From Bdellovibrionales bacterium (GTDB lineage: Bacteria > Bdellovibrionota_C > UBA2361 > SZUA-149 > JAGRAN01): a stretch of 38,665 nucleotides of DNA. The stretch spans positions 1 to 38,665 of the forward strand of contig JAGRAN010000112.1 of NCBI GenBank assembly GCA_020434585.1, read 5' to 3'. Each line of letters begins with the position of its first letter. Position 1 is the first letter of the stretch. A program made the translations under genes and the position numbers. This document shows positions 8,535-17,043 of this stretch, piece after piece. The notes beneath the pieces were generated by a model that was not told where the DNA came from, searched no databases, and saw only the letters and a program-made list of their open reading frames with translations.

Positions 8535-9797
8535 ATGAAAGTTTTAGTTGTCGGCGGCGGAGGAAGAGAGCACGCAATCGCCTGGAAGCTTAAGCAAAGC
8601 CCCAAAGTGACGCATGTATACTGCGCCCCAGGCAATGCTGGAACGGCCGAAATTGCAACTAACGTCGATATCGACCCGAAGAATTTAGGTGCGCTGGCAG
8701 TATGGGCTGCTGAGCATAAAATTGCGTTAACAGTTGTCGGCCCAGAGGCTCCACTAGCTGACGGACTCGCAGACGTGTTCGCTGAGCACGGGCTAAAGGT
8801 GTTTGGTCCGAGCAAGGAAGCCGCCAGACTGGAATATTCAAAGTATTTCGCAAAAGAGGTCATGCTTAAAGCAGGAGTGCGCACTGCTGAAGGCGCCTGC
8901 TTTACTTCAGCAGAAGAGGCGAAATCGTATATCAAAGAAAAAGGCGCTCCAATCGTAGTAAAGGCCGACGGTCTTGCTGCTGGCAAGGGTGTTGTTGTTG
9001 CCGAAACTGTCGAAGAAGCGCTCGCCGCGGTCGATGAGATGATGGTTGACCAGAGCATGGGGGATGCAGGCCGCACGCTTGTTATCGAAGAGAAGCTGCA
9101 GGGTAAAGAAGCTTCCGTTATGGCGATCGTCGACGGCGAAACTGTTTTGCCGATGGTCGTGAGCCAAGACTATAAGCGCCTGCTAAACGACGATGCAGGG
9201 CCGAACACAGGTGGTATGGGTGCCGTATCGCCAACGAGTGTTTTGCCTGACGAGAAAGTAGCGCAGATGGTGGAGGATATTTTTATCCCCGTTATTCGAG
9301 AGCTCTGGGCGCGAGGAATTCGCTATACAGGGTTTCTGTACGCAGGCGTGATGATCGATGCGGATGGAGCCGTAAGAGTGCTGGAGTTCAATTGCCGACT
9401 CGGAGATCCGGAAACTCAAATCCTGATGCTGCGTCTGCAGTCGGACTTGTTTTCCGCGTTACTTGCTGCAGTTAACGGGAATCTTGAAACGGTCGAGCTG
9501 AAGTGGACGAAAGATGCGGCCGCTTGTGTTGTTGCTTCGTCACGAGGCTATCCGAAGTCTGTCGACGACGGTAAGAAAATAGAGGGATTATTTGCGCCGT
9601 CAGAGCGAATAGTCGCGTTTCATGCAGGAACTGAAAGCGGCAGCGAAGGTGAAGTGGTATCAAAAGGCGGTCGTATATTAGCTGTAGCCGCGCTTGGTTC
9701 GTCAGTTTCTGCTGCGCTCGACAATGCGTACGCGAACATTAAGCGCATATCGTTCGACGGAATGCACTACCGAACGGATATCGGGCGTAATAATTAA
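8535..9797 (+). CDS. purD: Phosphoribosylamine-glycine ligase (GAR synthetase)
   Basis: Second step of purine synthesis: ATP-dependent joining of glycine to phosphoribosylamine. 420 residues, full family length. Motifs in order: VGGGGREHAIAWKL at the N-terminus, GPEAPLADGL, the ATP-grasp loop VKADGLAAGKGVVVAET, EEKLQGKEAS, PNTGGMGAVSP and EFNCRLGDPETQ near the active site, and a C-terminal domain with VVASSRGYP. AGGAGAG precedes the ATG. It is the last gene of the purHD operon; the stop is followed at once by the structured region at 9798. Confidence 0.97.
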   Translation: MKVLVVGGGGREHAIAWKLKQSPKVTHVYCAPGNAGTAEIATNVDIDPKNLGALAVWAAEHKIALTVVGPEAPLADGLADVFAEHGLKVFGPSKEAARLEYSKYFAKEVMLKAGVRTAEGACFTSAEEAKSYIKEKGAPIVVKADGLAAGKGVVVAETVEEALAAVDEMMVDQSMGDAGRTLVIEEKLQGKEASVMAIVDGETVLPMVVSQDYKRLLNDDAGPNTGGMGAVSPTSVLPDEKVAQMVEDIFIPVIRELWARGIRYTGFLYAGVMIDADGAVRVLEFNCRLGDPETQILMLRLQSDLFSALLAAVNGNLETVELKWTKDAAACVVASSRGYPKSVDDGKKIEGLFAPSERIVAFHAGTESGSEGEVVSKGGRILAVAALGSSVSAALDNAYANIKRISFDGMHYRTDIGRNN

Positions 9798-9969
9798 GCC
9801 TGCCTCTTTGCGCTCAGCACAGAAGCCCCGCAGAGGGAACTGGTCTTGTTAGCGTGTGTGTGGATGCATGGTGACGGTGCGGGACCTCTGTGCTGAGCAC
9901 TAAATTACGAGGCGCCTTGTCTCGTGAGGAGGCAGACAACAGCCGAGCCGGCGAGAAGCCCGGCTGCTG
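9798..9969 (+). ncRNA. Candidate structured RNA downstream of purD, family unknown
   Basis: Bases 9798-9812 can pair with 9923-9937 over 14 of 15 positions (G:U counted), closing a long hairpin in which 9812-9823 pairs perfectly with 9887-9898 (GCTCAGCACAGA / TCTGTGCTGAGC) and 9827-9832 with 9878-9883. A small stem (ACGAG/CTCGT) lies in the 3' side bulge. A second hairpin follows, 9940-9943 and 9946-9951 with 9960-9969, closed by a 7-base loop. There is no open frame. The shape recalls a 6S-like rod, but no single-stranded 5' bubble is evident. I see no RNase P, tmRNA or SRP signature. It could instead be a folded operon 3' end or a small non-autonomous element. Strand is assumed from the operon. 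Confidence 0.4.
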
Positions 9970-10280
9970 CCTACGGTGGTGTTAAAACTCCACAGCTTCC
10001 GCTGCGGATTGCTTGCTGAAACTTATCAATCGCAACTCTTTCTACGATTGCCCTAGAAGCTAGCGCGAATCTTGCGAAATACGACTACCCGAGAAGTGCC
10101 GGGCGCTGCGGCGCACGGTAATTAGAAAGATCTTCCATCACCATGCTGCACACAAATACTAAATTATCAATGAGTGAGTACTTAGTTAAGCCTGACATTT
10201 AAAATCGATGCATAAAAAGCCGCGCGGAGTGGAACTAGTGTTGTCAGATTTTGGCAACAGTGGGGGAGTGAGGAGGGGGG
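9970..10280. other. Non-coding stretch, no assignable function
   Basis: No gene is supported. It contains small self-complementary patches (GTGG...CCAC around a TTAAAA loop near 9975-10000; GTGC...GCAC near 10096-10118) and a purine-rich run of G near 10260-10280. It may include the 3' part of a larger RNA that begins at 9798. Confidence 0.3.
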
Positions 10281-10306
10281 AAAGAAAACGGCCCCGCGAA
10301 GGGGCC
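10281..10306 (-). terminator. Intrinsic terminator of the minus-strand four-helix gene
   Basis: On the minus strand GGCCCC-TTCGC-GGGGCC is followed by GTTTTCTTT, a 6-bp GC stem with a T-rich tail, just after the gene's stop codon. A near copy follows the plus-strand paralogue. Confidence 0.75.
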
Positions 10307-10314
10307 GAAGAGAA

Positions 10315-10611
10315 TCAGCTTCGAATTAGCTTGAATATGTGAGCGCCGAGTTTATCGGCGGATAATTCCATACTACTGTCTGTGTTTTGTGCGATATCGA
10401 TAATCGCCTGGCATTCGCGAAGGCTCCCGAGTGCAATGTGGAAAAACCGTTTCTGGTCTTTGCGTCCGAACCTTCCTGCGCCCTCAGCTAAATTAAGAAC
10501 GATGCTTGAGGCTGCTCGGTCGAGCTGGTCTTTCAAATGTCTGGGAAGTTTGGCAGTAGCGGCAAGGCGATAGAATTCAACGGCTGCTTGATATGTCCTA
10601 AAGTTTTTCAT
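10315..10611 (-). CDS. Four-helix bundle protein (23S rRNA IVS / S23-like)
   Basis: 98 residues, matching the small four-helix bundle family often named after proteins encoded in 23S rRNA intervening sequences. Recognisable features are the opening NFRTYQAAVEFYRLA, LPRHLKDQLDRAASSI, the hallmark LNLAEGAGR and the RRFF/SLREC-like segment (KRFFHIALGSLRECQA). The molecular function of the family is unknown; members form oligomeric helical bundles. AAGGAG lies 13 bases before the ATG, inside the palindrome shared with the divergent paralogue. About 50 of the first 72 aligned residues are identical to that paralogue by eye count. It stands alone, not in an rRNA gene. Confidence 0.85.
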   Translation of the reverse strand: MKNFRTYQAAVEFYRLAATAKLPRHLKDQLDRAASSIVLNLAEGAGRFGRKDQKRFFHIALGSLRECQAIIDIAQNTDSSMELSADKLGAHIFKLIRS

Positions 10612-10619
10612 GTAAGCTA

Positions 10620-10695
10620 GGCTCCTTCGTTTTTCAAAAAAAATTGGCTTTCACCTTAGGGCAGAAGCCAATTTTTTTTGAAAAACGAAGGAGCC
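10620..10695. repeat. Perfect 31-bp inverted repeat between divergent paralogues
   Basis: The left arm 10620-10650 and right arm 10665-10695 are exact reverse complements around a 14-base loop (TCACCTTAGGGCAG). Each arm contains the Shine-Dalgarno AAGGAG of the adjoining gene, a GAAAAACG block and an A8/T8 tract flanking AAGCCAATT. The inner part (A8-AATTGGCTT ... AAGCCAATT-T8) has the shape of a bidirectional intrinsic terminator, yet it lies upstream of both genes. Confidence 0.97.
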
Positions 10696-10700
10696 ATACA

Positions 10701-11003
10701 ATGCAGAATTTCAGAACATTTGATTTAGCCGTTGAGTTCTATCGCCTCGCTCGCTGCCTGATGCTGCCCAGACACGCCAAGGACCAGCTGACGAGAGCAG
10801 CGCATTCAATCGCATTAAATCTTGCGGAGGGGAACGGGAAGCACACCACCAAAGAACAAAGACGCTTCTTTCATATCGCCATGGGGTCTCTTAGAGAGTG
10901 TCAGGCTGTATTGATTATTGAAGAACTTCAAAATTCGGCAGAATGGAAAGTGCTCGATAATCTAGGGGCGCATTTATACAAATTGATACAGAACGCTAGA
11001 TAA
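10701..11003 (+). CDS. Four-helix bundle protein (23S rRNA IVS / S23-like), paralogue
   Basis: 100 residues, divergent partner of the gene at 10315. Same features: NFRTFDLAVEFYRLA, LPRHAKDQLTRAA, LNLAEGNGK, RRFFHIAMGSLRECQA and a C-terminal GAHLYKLI. The start at 10701 is chosen because AAGGAG is 10 bases upstream and the N-terminus then aligns with the paralogue; an upstream in-frame start at 10644 would place the start inside the palindrome. It is followed by a terminator homologous to the one behind the paralogue, so gene, ribosome-binding site and terminator were duplicated as a unit in inverted orientation. Function unknown. Confidence 0.85.
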   Translation: MQNFRTFDLAVEFYRLARCLMLPRHAKDQLTRAAHSIALNLAEGNGKHTTKEQRRFFHIAMGSLRECQAVLIIEELQNSAEWKVLDNLGAHLYKLIQNAR

Positions 11004-11011
11004 TTACCTTC

Positions 11012-11036
11012 GACCCCTTCGCGGGGCCTTTCTTAT
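11012..11036 (+). terminator. Intrinsic terminator of the plus-strand four-helix gene
   Basis: CCCC-TTCGC-GGGG with one outer G:C pair across an A/C mismatch, followed by TTTCTTATT. It is a near copy of the terminator at 10281-10306 on the other strand. Confidence 0.65.
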
Positions 11037-11068
11037 TGCGCTGCTGACTGAATTCAGAATCGGCCTTC

Positions 11069-11104
11069 AGAGAACAGAGAACAGAGAACGGCTAACGGCT
11101 AACT
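11069..11104. repeat. Short tandem heptamers overlapping the tyrS stop
   Basis: AGAGAAC occurs three times in a row, then GGCTAAC twice followed by TA. The second array covers the tyrS stop codon (complement of CTA at 11092-11094) and its last codons. Confidence 0.6.
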
Positions 11105-12387
11105 ATTTTAACCAAATGATACTTCTTCTTCCCACTGCGCAGCACTAGCATCGAATCCGTGGCAAGGCAGTCAGAAGTTACCATCATTGCTGAGTCGGAG
11201 ACTCGCTCATTGTTCAAGTATAGTCCGCCGCCATCGATTGTGCGACGGGCTTCACCGTTTGATTTGGAGAGACCGCAAGTTTTGAGCAAATCGACAATTG
11301 CGATTCCTGCCGAGAGTTCTGCTGCCTTGACCTCGGTTGAGGGCACATCGGAAAAGATATCCGCAAGTGTGGCGTCATCTACGTCGGTTAACTTGCCGCC
11401 GAATAAAACCTGAGTCGCATTTTCCGCGCGCACGGTTTCGTCGTTTCCATGAACTAAATCGCACATAATTCTGGCAAGAGATTTTTGCGCTTCGCGCTTG
11501 CCCGGATCCTCAGCAACTTGTTTTTCCAGAGCGGCGATTTCTTGATCGCTAAGTTCAGTAAACATTCTTAGGAAATGAACTACATCTGAGTCCTGGGTGT
11601 TGAGCCAGTATTGGTAAAAGCGATATGGGCTGGTGCGTTTGGGGTCGAGCCAGACGGTGCCTTGCTCAGTTTTGCCAAACTTGGTTCCGCTTGAGGTCGT
11701 AACGAGCGGGAAAGTAAGACCAAATGCTTGACCTTTGTCGTTCCCAGTTTTACGCCGGATAAAATCGATGCCCGCTGTGATATTGCCCCATTGATCGGAT
11801 CCGCCGATTTGCAGCACACAGCCGTGTTCCTTGTAGAGCCAATAGAAATCATATGCCTGCAGCAGCATGTAACTGAATTCGGTGTAGCTGATTCCTTGGT
11901 CGCGATCTTCCAGTCTCGCGCGCACAGAGTCTTTCGCCATCATGGCGTTTACGGAGAAGTGCTTTCCGACGTCCCTAAGAAACGCAATCAAATCAAGCTT
12001 ACGCAGCCACTCGTCATTGCGGACAACGACTGCCGCGTTATCGCCCTCAAAGGAGAAAAAGGCGCGCGCTTGCGCCTCGATGCCTTCTAGGTTGTGTGCA
12101 ATCGCGTCATCGTCAAGTAAAGTGCGCTCCTCAGATTTCCCCGAAGGATCGCCGATCATGCCTGTTCCCGAGCCTAATACTAAAATTGGCTTATGACCGA
12201 GTCTCTGCAGACGACGCATCATAGTCAGCGGGAGCATGCTCCCCACGTGTAGACTGTCAGCAGTCGGATCAAAGCCGCAGTAAAACGGCACGGAGCCGGA
12301 CGCGAGTTTATTCTCGAGCTCCGTCTCGTGCGAGACGTCGTGAATCAGCTTGCGGGCTCGTAGGCCCTTAAGAAATGAATCTGCCAT
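11092..12387 (-). CDS. tyrS: Tyrosyl-tRNA synthetase
   Basis: Charges tRNA-Tyr in the cytoplasm. 431 residues, normal for the bacterial long (TyrRS type 1) form. Class I motifs are present: a HIGH-type HVGS after FYCGFDPTADSL, the tyrosine-binding YTEFSYMLLQAYDF and GGSDQWGNITAG, and a KMSKS-type KFGKT. The C-terminal 65 residues form an S4 RNA-binding domain (SKSNGEARRTIDGGGLYLNNERV). The ATG at 12387 lies 15 bases after the dciA-like stop, so tyrS is the last gene of the ftsB-dciA-tyrS run on the minus strand. Confidence 0.97.
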   Translation of the reverse strand: MADSFLKGLRARKLIHDVSHETELENKLASGSVPFYCGFDPTADSLHVGSMLPLTMMRRLQRLGHKPILVLGSGTGMIGDPSGKSEERTLLDDDAIAHNLEGIEAQARAFFSFEGDNAAVVVRNDEWLRKLDLIAFLRDVGKHFSVNAMMAKDSVRARLEDRDQGISYTEFSYMLLQAYDFYWLYKEHGCVLQIGGSDQWGNITAGIDFIRRKTGNDKGQAFGLTFPLVTTSSGTKFGKTEQGTVWLDPKRTSPYRFYQYWLNTQDSDVVHFLRMFTELSDQEIAALEKQVAEDPGKREAQKSLARIMCDLVHGNDETVRAENATQVLFGGKLTDVDDATLADIFSDVPSTEVKAAELSAGIAIVDLLKTCGLSKSNGEARRTIDGGGLYLNNERVSDSAMMVTSDCLATDSMLVLRSGKKKYHLVKIVSR

Positions 12388-12402
12388 GGCGTAAATGATT
12401 AA

Positions 12403-12774
12403 TTAGCGTCTTTCGAGATCCTTCGGACCCGACACAACGAAACGAATATCCTCAATAACCGAGCCGAATTCAAGAACACGGAAGGATTCGAGGATGTTTT
12501 GTTTGCTGAGTGACAGCTCCTGCGCCCAAATCGGATCGCTGACCCTCACAACCAGCACCTTTCCTCTAGTTATCTTCTCTGGCTTAGCGAACTGCGCGAT
12601 GTGCTCGCCGACGATGTTCGGCCACTCGTCGAGTACGCTGTGCTGCTCTATTTTGCCTTTTAGCCGGTAATACTTCAGGGCGGACTCAAGCACGGTCGCA
12701 ACAGACTGCGGAGCCTTTTTTCTGCTGCTGCTTGGTGTGAACGCTTGAAAAGTAGGTTTGGTGTTCGATTTCAT
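12403..12774 (-). CDS. DUF721 / DciA-like protein
   Basis: 123 residues. Residues 24-118 match the DUF721 pattern: SVATVLESALKYYRL, then VLDEWPNIVGEHIAQFAKPEKI, then KVLVVRVSDPIWAQELSLSKQNIL. DciA proteins of this family help load the replicative helicase DnaB in bacteria lacking DnaC/DnaI. The Lys/Ser-rich N-terminus is short. The start overlaps the stop of the upstream ftsB-like gene (ATGA type), which indicates translational coupling. The family call is strong; the helicase-loading role is transferred from characterised members. Confidence 0.8.
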   Translation of the reverse strand: MKSNTKPTFQAFTPSSSRKKAPQSVATVLESALKYYRLKGKIEQHSVLDEWPNIVGEHIAQFAKPEKITRGKVLVVRVSDPIWAQELSLSKQNILESFRVLEFGSVIEDIRFVVSGPKDLERR

Positions 12775-13061
12775 CTTCCTGCCGTCCGGTCTTCAGGGAA
12801 AATGTAAACAATTTCGTCCGGAGATGAAACGAGCAGTTCCTTGCGGGCTTGATTCTGGAGGTATTCTTGGTCGTGCGTTGCACGGTGAATATCTTGCTCA
12901 AGTCTTCGAATTTCCTTAAGCAGTGCTGCCTCCTGGTGCTTAAGGCCAACTTCAGTATGATTTAGGCGCACGAGTGACTCAAAGCCATTCTTGCCTTGAT
13001 AGGTGACTACGACGACAGAGATAATTGCCGCCGAAAAAAGTAATCGTATAAATGTTCTCAT
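12771..13061 (-). CDS. FtsB/DivIC-like septum protein
   Basis: 96 residues: a short basic N-terminus, one membrane segment (about residues 5-20, LLFSAAIISVVVV), a heptad-like coiled coil (residues 35-70, EAALLKEIRRLEQDI) and the typical ending ARKELLVSSPDEIVYIFPE. This is the FtsB/DivIC pattern, a bitopic divisome protein that partners FtsL and FtsQ. In many bacteria ftsB lies directly downstream of eno; here it lies next to eno but divergent, which supports the call. Confidence 0.82.
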   Translation of the reverse strand: MRTFIRLLFSAAIISVVVVTYQGKNGFESLVRLNHTEVGLKHQEAALLKEIRRLEQDIHRATHDQEYLQNQARKELLVSSPDEIVYIFPEDRTAGR

Positions 13062-13082
13062 GAATTAACTGCCTCTGACTAC

Positions 13083-13110
13083 TTGCACTATATCAGCAGG
13101 ATATTATATT
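13083..13110 (+). promoter_or_regulatory. Putative promoter for eno
   Basis: TTGCAC at 13083-13088 and TATATT at 13105-13110 with a 16-base spacer in the ftsB/eno divergent region. About 106 bases lie between it and the eno ATG. Confidence 0.4.
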
Positions 13111-13132
13111 GCCCACGAATTTGAGCGGTTAA

Positions 13133-14506
<1,374 letters not shown>

Positions 14507-14511
14507 GTTTG

Positions 14512-14991
14512 TCAGCCGTTAATGTATGCTAGCCACGCCCCGAGCGTGGCCGCAAATACGCCTACGGCGCAAACTGTTCCGATGTGTTGCTTGAGGCCGA
14601 TAGTTTTGACTGCCGGCTGCACAGAGTGTTGAACAACGGTTCCGTCCTTCACGGTCAAATATTGCCTGGTCCACTGCTCAGGATTATCGCGACTGGCGCG
14701 TCCGTGCACGAAGCACCACTGTCCAGCATCGCAATCGTGCCAATACAATAGACCGGCGTTTTCTACCTGAACACTGCCGGCACTCGGCGTTGCCTCAGTT
14801 TCGCGTAGAATGACTCGACGCCATTTTTCATTCGAACTGAGCTTCGCCAGCAGCATGCCAGCCTTGCTGCGAATTACGAGTCCGTTAGATTTGACCAAAA
14901 TTTTGCCAGCGGATTCCTGAACAAGCGGACGTTCTGCTGGCTGACGAAAGCCTGCCGCGGCTTCACTCTCAACAGGGTGGTTAGTGTGCAT
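14512..14991 (-). CDS. Uncharacterised protein with C-terminal membrane anchor
   Basis: 159 residues from the ATG at 14991, chosen because GGAG lies about ten bases upstream; an in-frame ATG at 15021 would overlap the upstream gene by 41 bases. Not recognised. The body has a strand-rich region (AGKILVKSNGLVIRSKAGMLL; YWHDCDAGQWCFVHG with two Cys, then QYLTVKDGTVVQHS) and a C-terminal hydrophobic helix (about residues 136-157, GTVCAVGVFAATLGAWLAY), so it is probably a tail-anchored protein. It overlaps the upstream small gene by 11 bases. A hairpin GCCACGC-CCCGA-GCGTGGC lies within its last codons (14530-14548). Confidence 0.65.
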   Translation of the reverse strand: MHTNHPVESEAAAGFRQPAERPLVQESAGKILVKSNGLVIRSKAGMLLAKLSSNEKWRRVILRETEATPSAGSVQVENAGLLYWHDCDAGQWCFVHGRASRDNPEQWTRQYLTVKDGTVVQHSVQPAVKTIGLKQHIGTVCAVGVFAATLGAWLAYING

Positions 14992-15283
14992 GTTTTGAAC
15001 TCCGATTTTTGTGCTCTTCAAAGAGTTCCAATTGTTGCTCGACGCGTTTGATATATTTCTGCAAATCCTGCAAATGCCGGTTGAATGCTAGAGTTAGTAG
15101 GCGGACTTGCCCATCTGGAGCTGGAACACTTCCTCGACTTGGGAACGTCACGATGTTTGGATTTTCACTGTCAAACCAGCGGTGCAGTTCGCCTAGTTCC
15201 TGCACGAGCCTAAAAGTATGATCTTCAAATTTCATCACATCGTCTTTTTGCTCTGCTTTATCTAAATTTACTATCTTTCCCAT
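14981..15283 (-). CDS. Small uncharacterised coiled-coil protein
   Basis: 100 residues from the ATG at 15283. A more upstream ATG at 15295 overlaps the Shine-Dalgarno GGAGG that serves 15283, so the later start is preferred. Not recognised. It is soluble and charged, with MKFEDHTFRLVQELGELHRWFDSE, a central Pro/Gly loop and a C-terminal helix RHLQDLQKYIKRVEQQLELFEEHK of coiled-coil type, ending in a His-rich tail. It overlaps the next gene and is probably cotranscribed with it. Confidence 0.65.
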   Translation of the reverse strand: MGKIVNLDKAEQKDDVMKFEDHTFRLVQELGELHRWFDSENPNIVTFPSRGSVPAPDGQVRLLTLAFNRHLQDLQKYIKRVEQQLELFEEHKNRSSKHAH

Positions 15284-15531
15284 ATTCGCCTCCATTTTGT
15301 GCGGCAGTGACTTGCAATAAAGCGTTACGCTGGCGGAGAGTTTGAACGTGTGCAGGCGTTCTTCTCAGGGTGTGTGAAAAAATCAACAGCGATGTGTAAT
15401 GGTTTTTGTGCATTTTCCATGATTTAAGGTTATTCCTTGTTCGGGCTTAGCAGTATGATCTCGGTCATGTCTGATAACCTCTTGCTTAGGCTAGGTTTTT
15501 AGTAAGCTTTGCGTTCTTGTTGGAGTTCGTA

Positions 15532-17028
15532 ATGGATACTTGGCTCATTTTGTCGGCGCTGGGAGTAGCGATGCTGCTAGTGCTGGCGCTATTCTCCGCG
15601 TTCCTTGTGCGTTCGGTGCGGGCTAGATTTATCGCGCTATGGTCGCAGCTTACGGCTGTCTTCTTTATTACTTTAGGCCTTAGCTTAGGCTGGGGTTCGG
15701 GCCTGAATACAATCGAGCTGCTGTTGCTGACGTCGGTCGCGGCCGGCCTAATAATGGCGGCAGCTAATCTTCGTAAAATTTCAATTCGAACGATAAAATC
15801 TGAAGAGTTGGTTTTCGGCTTGTCTTGCGGATTTTACAGCTTGCTGACAATGGTGGCCATGTTGTCGCTAATGCACTTGCCAATCTCTACTTCGGATATA
15901 CCGTTTCTTCTTAAGCTCTTTGCGCTCGGCGTAATGTTGCTGATTGCATCACTTGTCTTTCGCCGCGGCTTAACTGCGCTGCAGAATATTCTTCTCGAAG
16001 CAACACGCCAACAGCGCTCCTCGCGCCGCCGCGAAGCAGAAGTTAGGCGAATTATCGAAAAAGCTAGAGATGCAGTTGTGTTGTTTAATGGAGAAGGAAT
16101 TGTGCAGTCCATCAATCCTGCAGGGACTGCGATGTTCGGTGCTCCGCAGGCGGAAATTTGTGGAAGAAGCATAGAGCGGCTGCTGCCTCGTATCAGGGGA
16201 GAGGAAGACGAGTTTTTTGTGGCACTGTGTATAATTATGGAATCAACCGGCGATCAGGACAAGCACGTTGCTATGAAGGCGCGTCGCGTCGGAGGCGAGG
16301 AATTTTCGGCAACTCTTTCAATCGGGGAAATTGAGGAGGGGACATTGTTCGTCGCGATTATACGGGATGTTTCAGTTGTGGAAGCCGCCAAGAACCAACT
16401 GGAAGATGCTCTACAGCAACGAACCGCTCTGCTCGAGGAAGTCCATCACCGAGTAAAGAACAACCTTCAAATTATTTCTAGTATTATAAGCCTGCAGCAG
16501 CGAGCTATCGAGAATGAGCAGGCAAAGAAAGTGTTAGAGGAGTGCAAGAATCGGATTTACTCTATCTCCTCCCTGCATGAGACGCTCTATCAATCGAAGG
16601 AATTTGCAAATATCGATATGGGCGCGTACCTCTCCGCTATGGCTGAAGAGTTTAGAAACCTGTATGCTGCCAAGATTGAGGGTTTGAGGGTCACCGTCGA
16701 TTGTTCCGAAGCGAAACTAAAGATCCAGGAAGCACTTTCCTGCGGTTTGATAGTTAATGAGTTAATCTCCAATGCCGTAAAGCACGGATTCGCGTCAGAT
16801 CAAATCGAACATCCCGAACTTAACGTCTCATTGCTTCAGTTAGGATCGAATAGCCGCCTCCGCCTCTGTGTAACGGATAACGGAGTTGGGATGAGCCCTG
16901 ATGAAACTAAGAATACTGCCTCTGTTGGATTGCGTCTGATAGAAACCTTAAGTAAGCAGCTAGGCGGTGAAATGAATTTTGCGTCTGGGCCGAGAGGAAC
17001 AGAAGTTTCGATAGAGTTTTCAGTTTAA
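15532..17028 (+). CDS. Membrane sensor histidine kinase, PAS plus HisKA_2 type
   Basis: 498 residues from the ATG at 15532 (GGAG six bases upstream); an in-frame TTG at 15517 is less likely. The N-terminal 150 residues contain about five hydrophobic segments. A PAS domain follows (about 175-290; DAVVLFNGEGIVQSINPAG, then a C-terminal TLFVAIIRDVS). The phospho-acceptor region EEVHHRVKNNLQIISSIISLQQ (His 305/306) is of HisKA_2/HWE-like type, and the ATPase domain shows NELISNAVKHGF, VTDNGVGM and GLRLIETL. The integral-membrane sensor resembles a histidine-kinase N-terminal 7TM-like module, but shorter. Its stop overlaps the frame of the next gene, a receiver-CRP regulator, its likely cognate partner. 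Confidence 0.9.
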   Translation: MDTWLILSALGVAMLLVLALFSAFLVRSVRARFIALWSQLTAVFFITLGLSLGWGSGLNTIELLLLTSVAAGLIMAAANLRKISIRTIKSEELVFGLSCGFYSLLTMVAMLSLMHLPISTSDIPFLLKLFALGVMLLIASLVFRRGLTALQNILLEATRQQRSSRRREAEVRRIIEKARDAVVLFNGEGIVQSINPAGTAMFGAPQAEICGRSIERLLPRIRGEEDEFFVALCIIMESTGDQDKHVAMKARRVGGEEFSATLSIGEIEEGTLFVAIIRDVSVVEAAKNQLEDALQQRTALLEEVHHRVKNNLQIISSIISLQQRAIENEQAKKVLEECKNRIYSISSLHETLYQSKEFANIDMGAYLSAMAEEFRNLYAAKIEGLRVTVDCSEAKLKIQEALSCGLIVNELISNAVKHGFASDQIEHPELNVSLLQLGSNSRLRLCVTDNGVGMSPDETKNTASVGLRLIETLSKQLGGEMNFASGPRGTEVSIEFSV

Positions 17029-17043
17029 TTGCGAGAATCGACC

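Noticed and set aside
9798..9969. RNase P RNA, tmRNA, SRP RNA or tRNA
   Set aside because: None of the conserved cores (for example GAGGAAAGTC, a tRNA GTTCGA arm, or the SRP tetraloop region) is visible; canonical 6S also lacks its 5' bubble here.
14530..14548. GCCACGC/GCGTGGC hairpin as terminator between eno and the next gene
   Set aside because: No T-rich tail on either strand, and it lies within coding sequence of the minus-strand gene.
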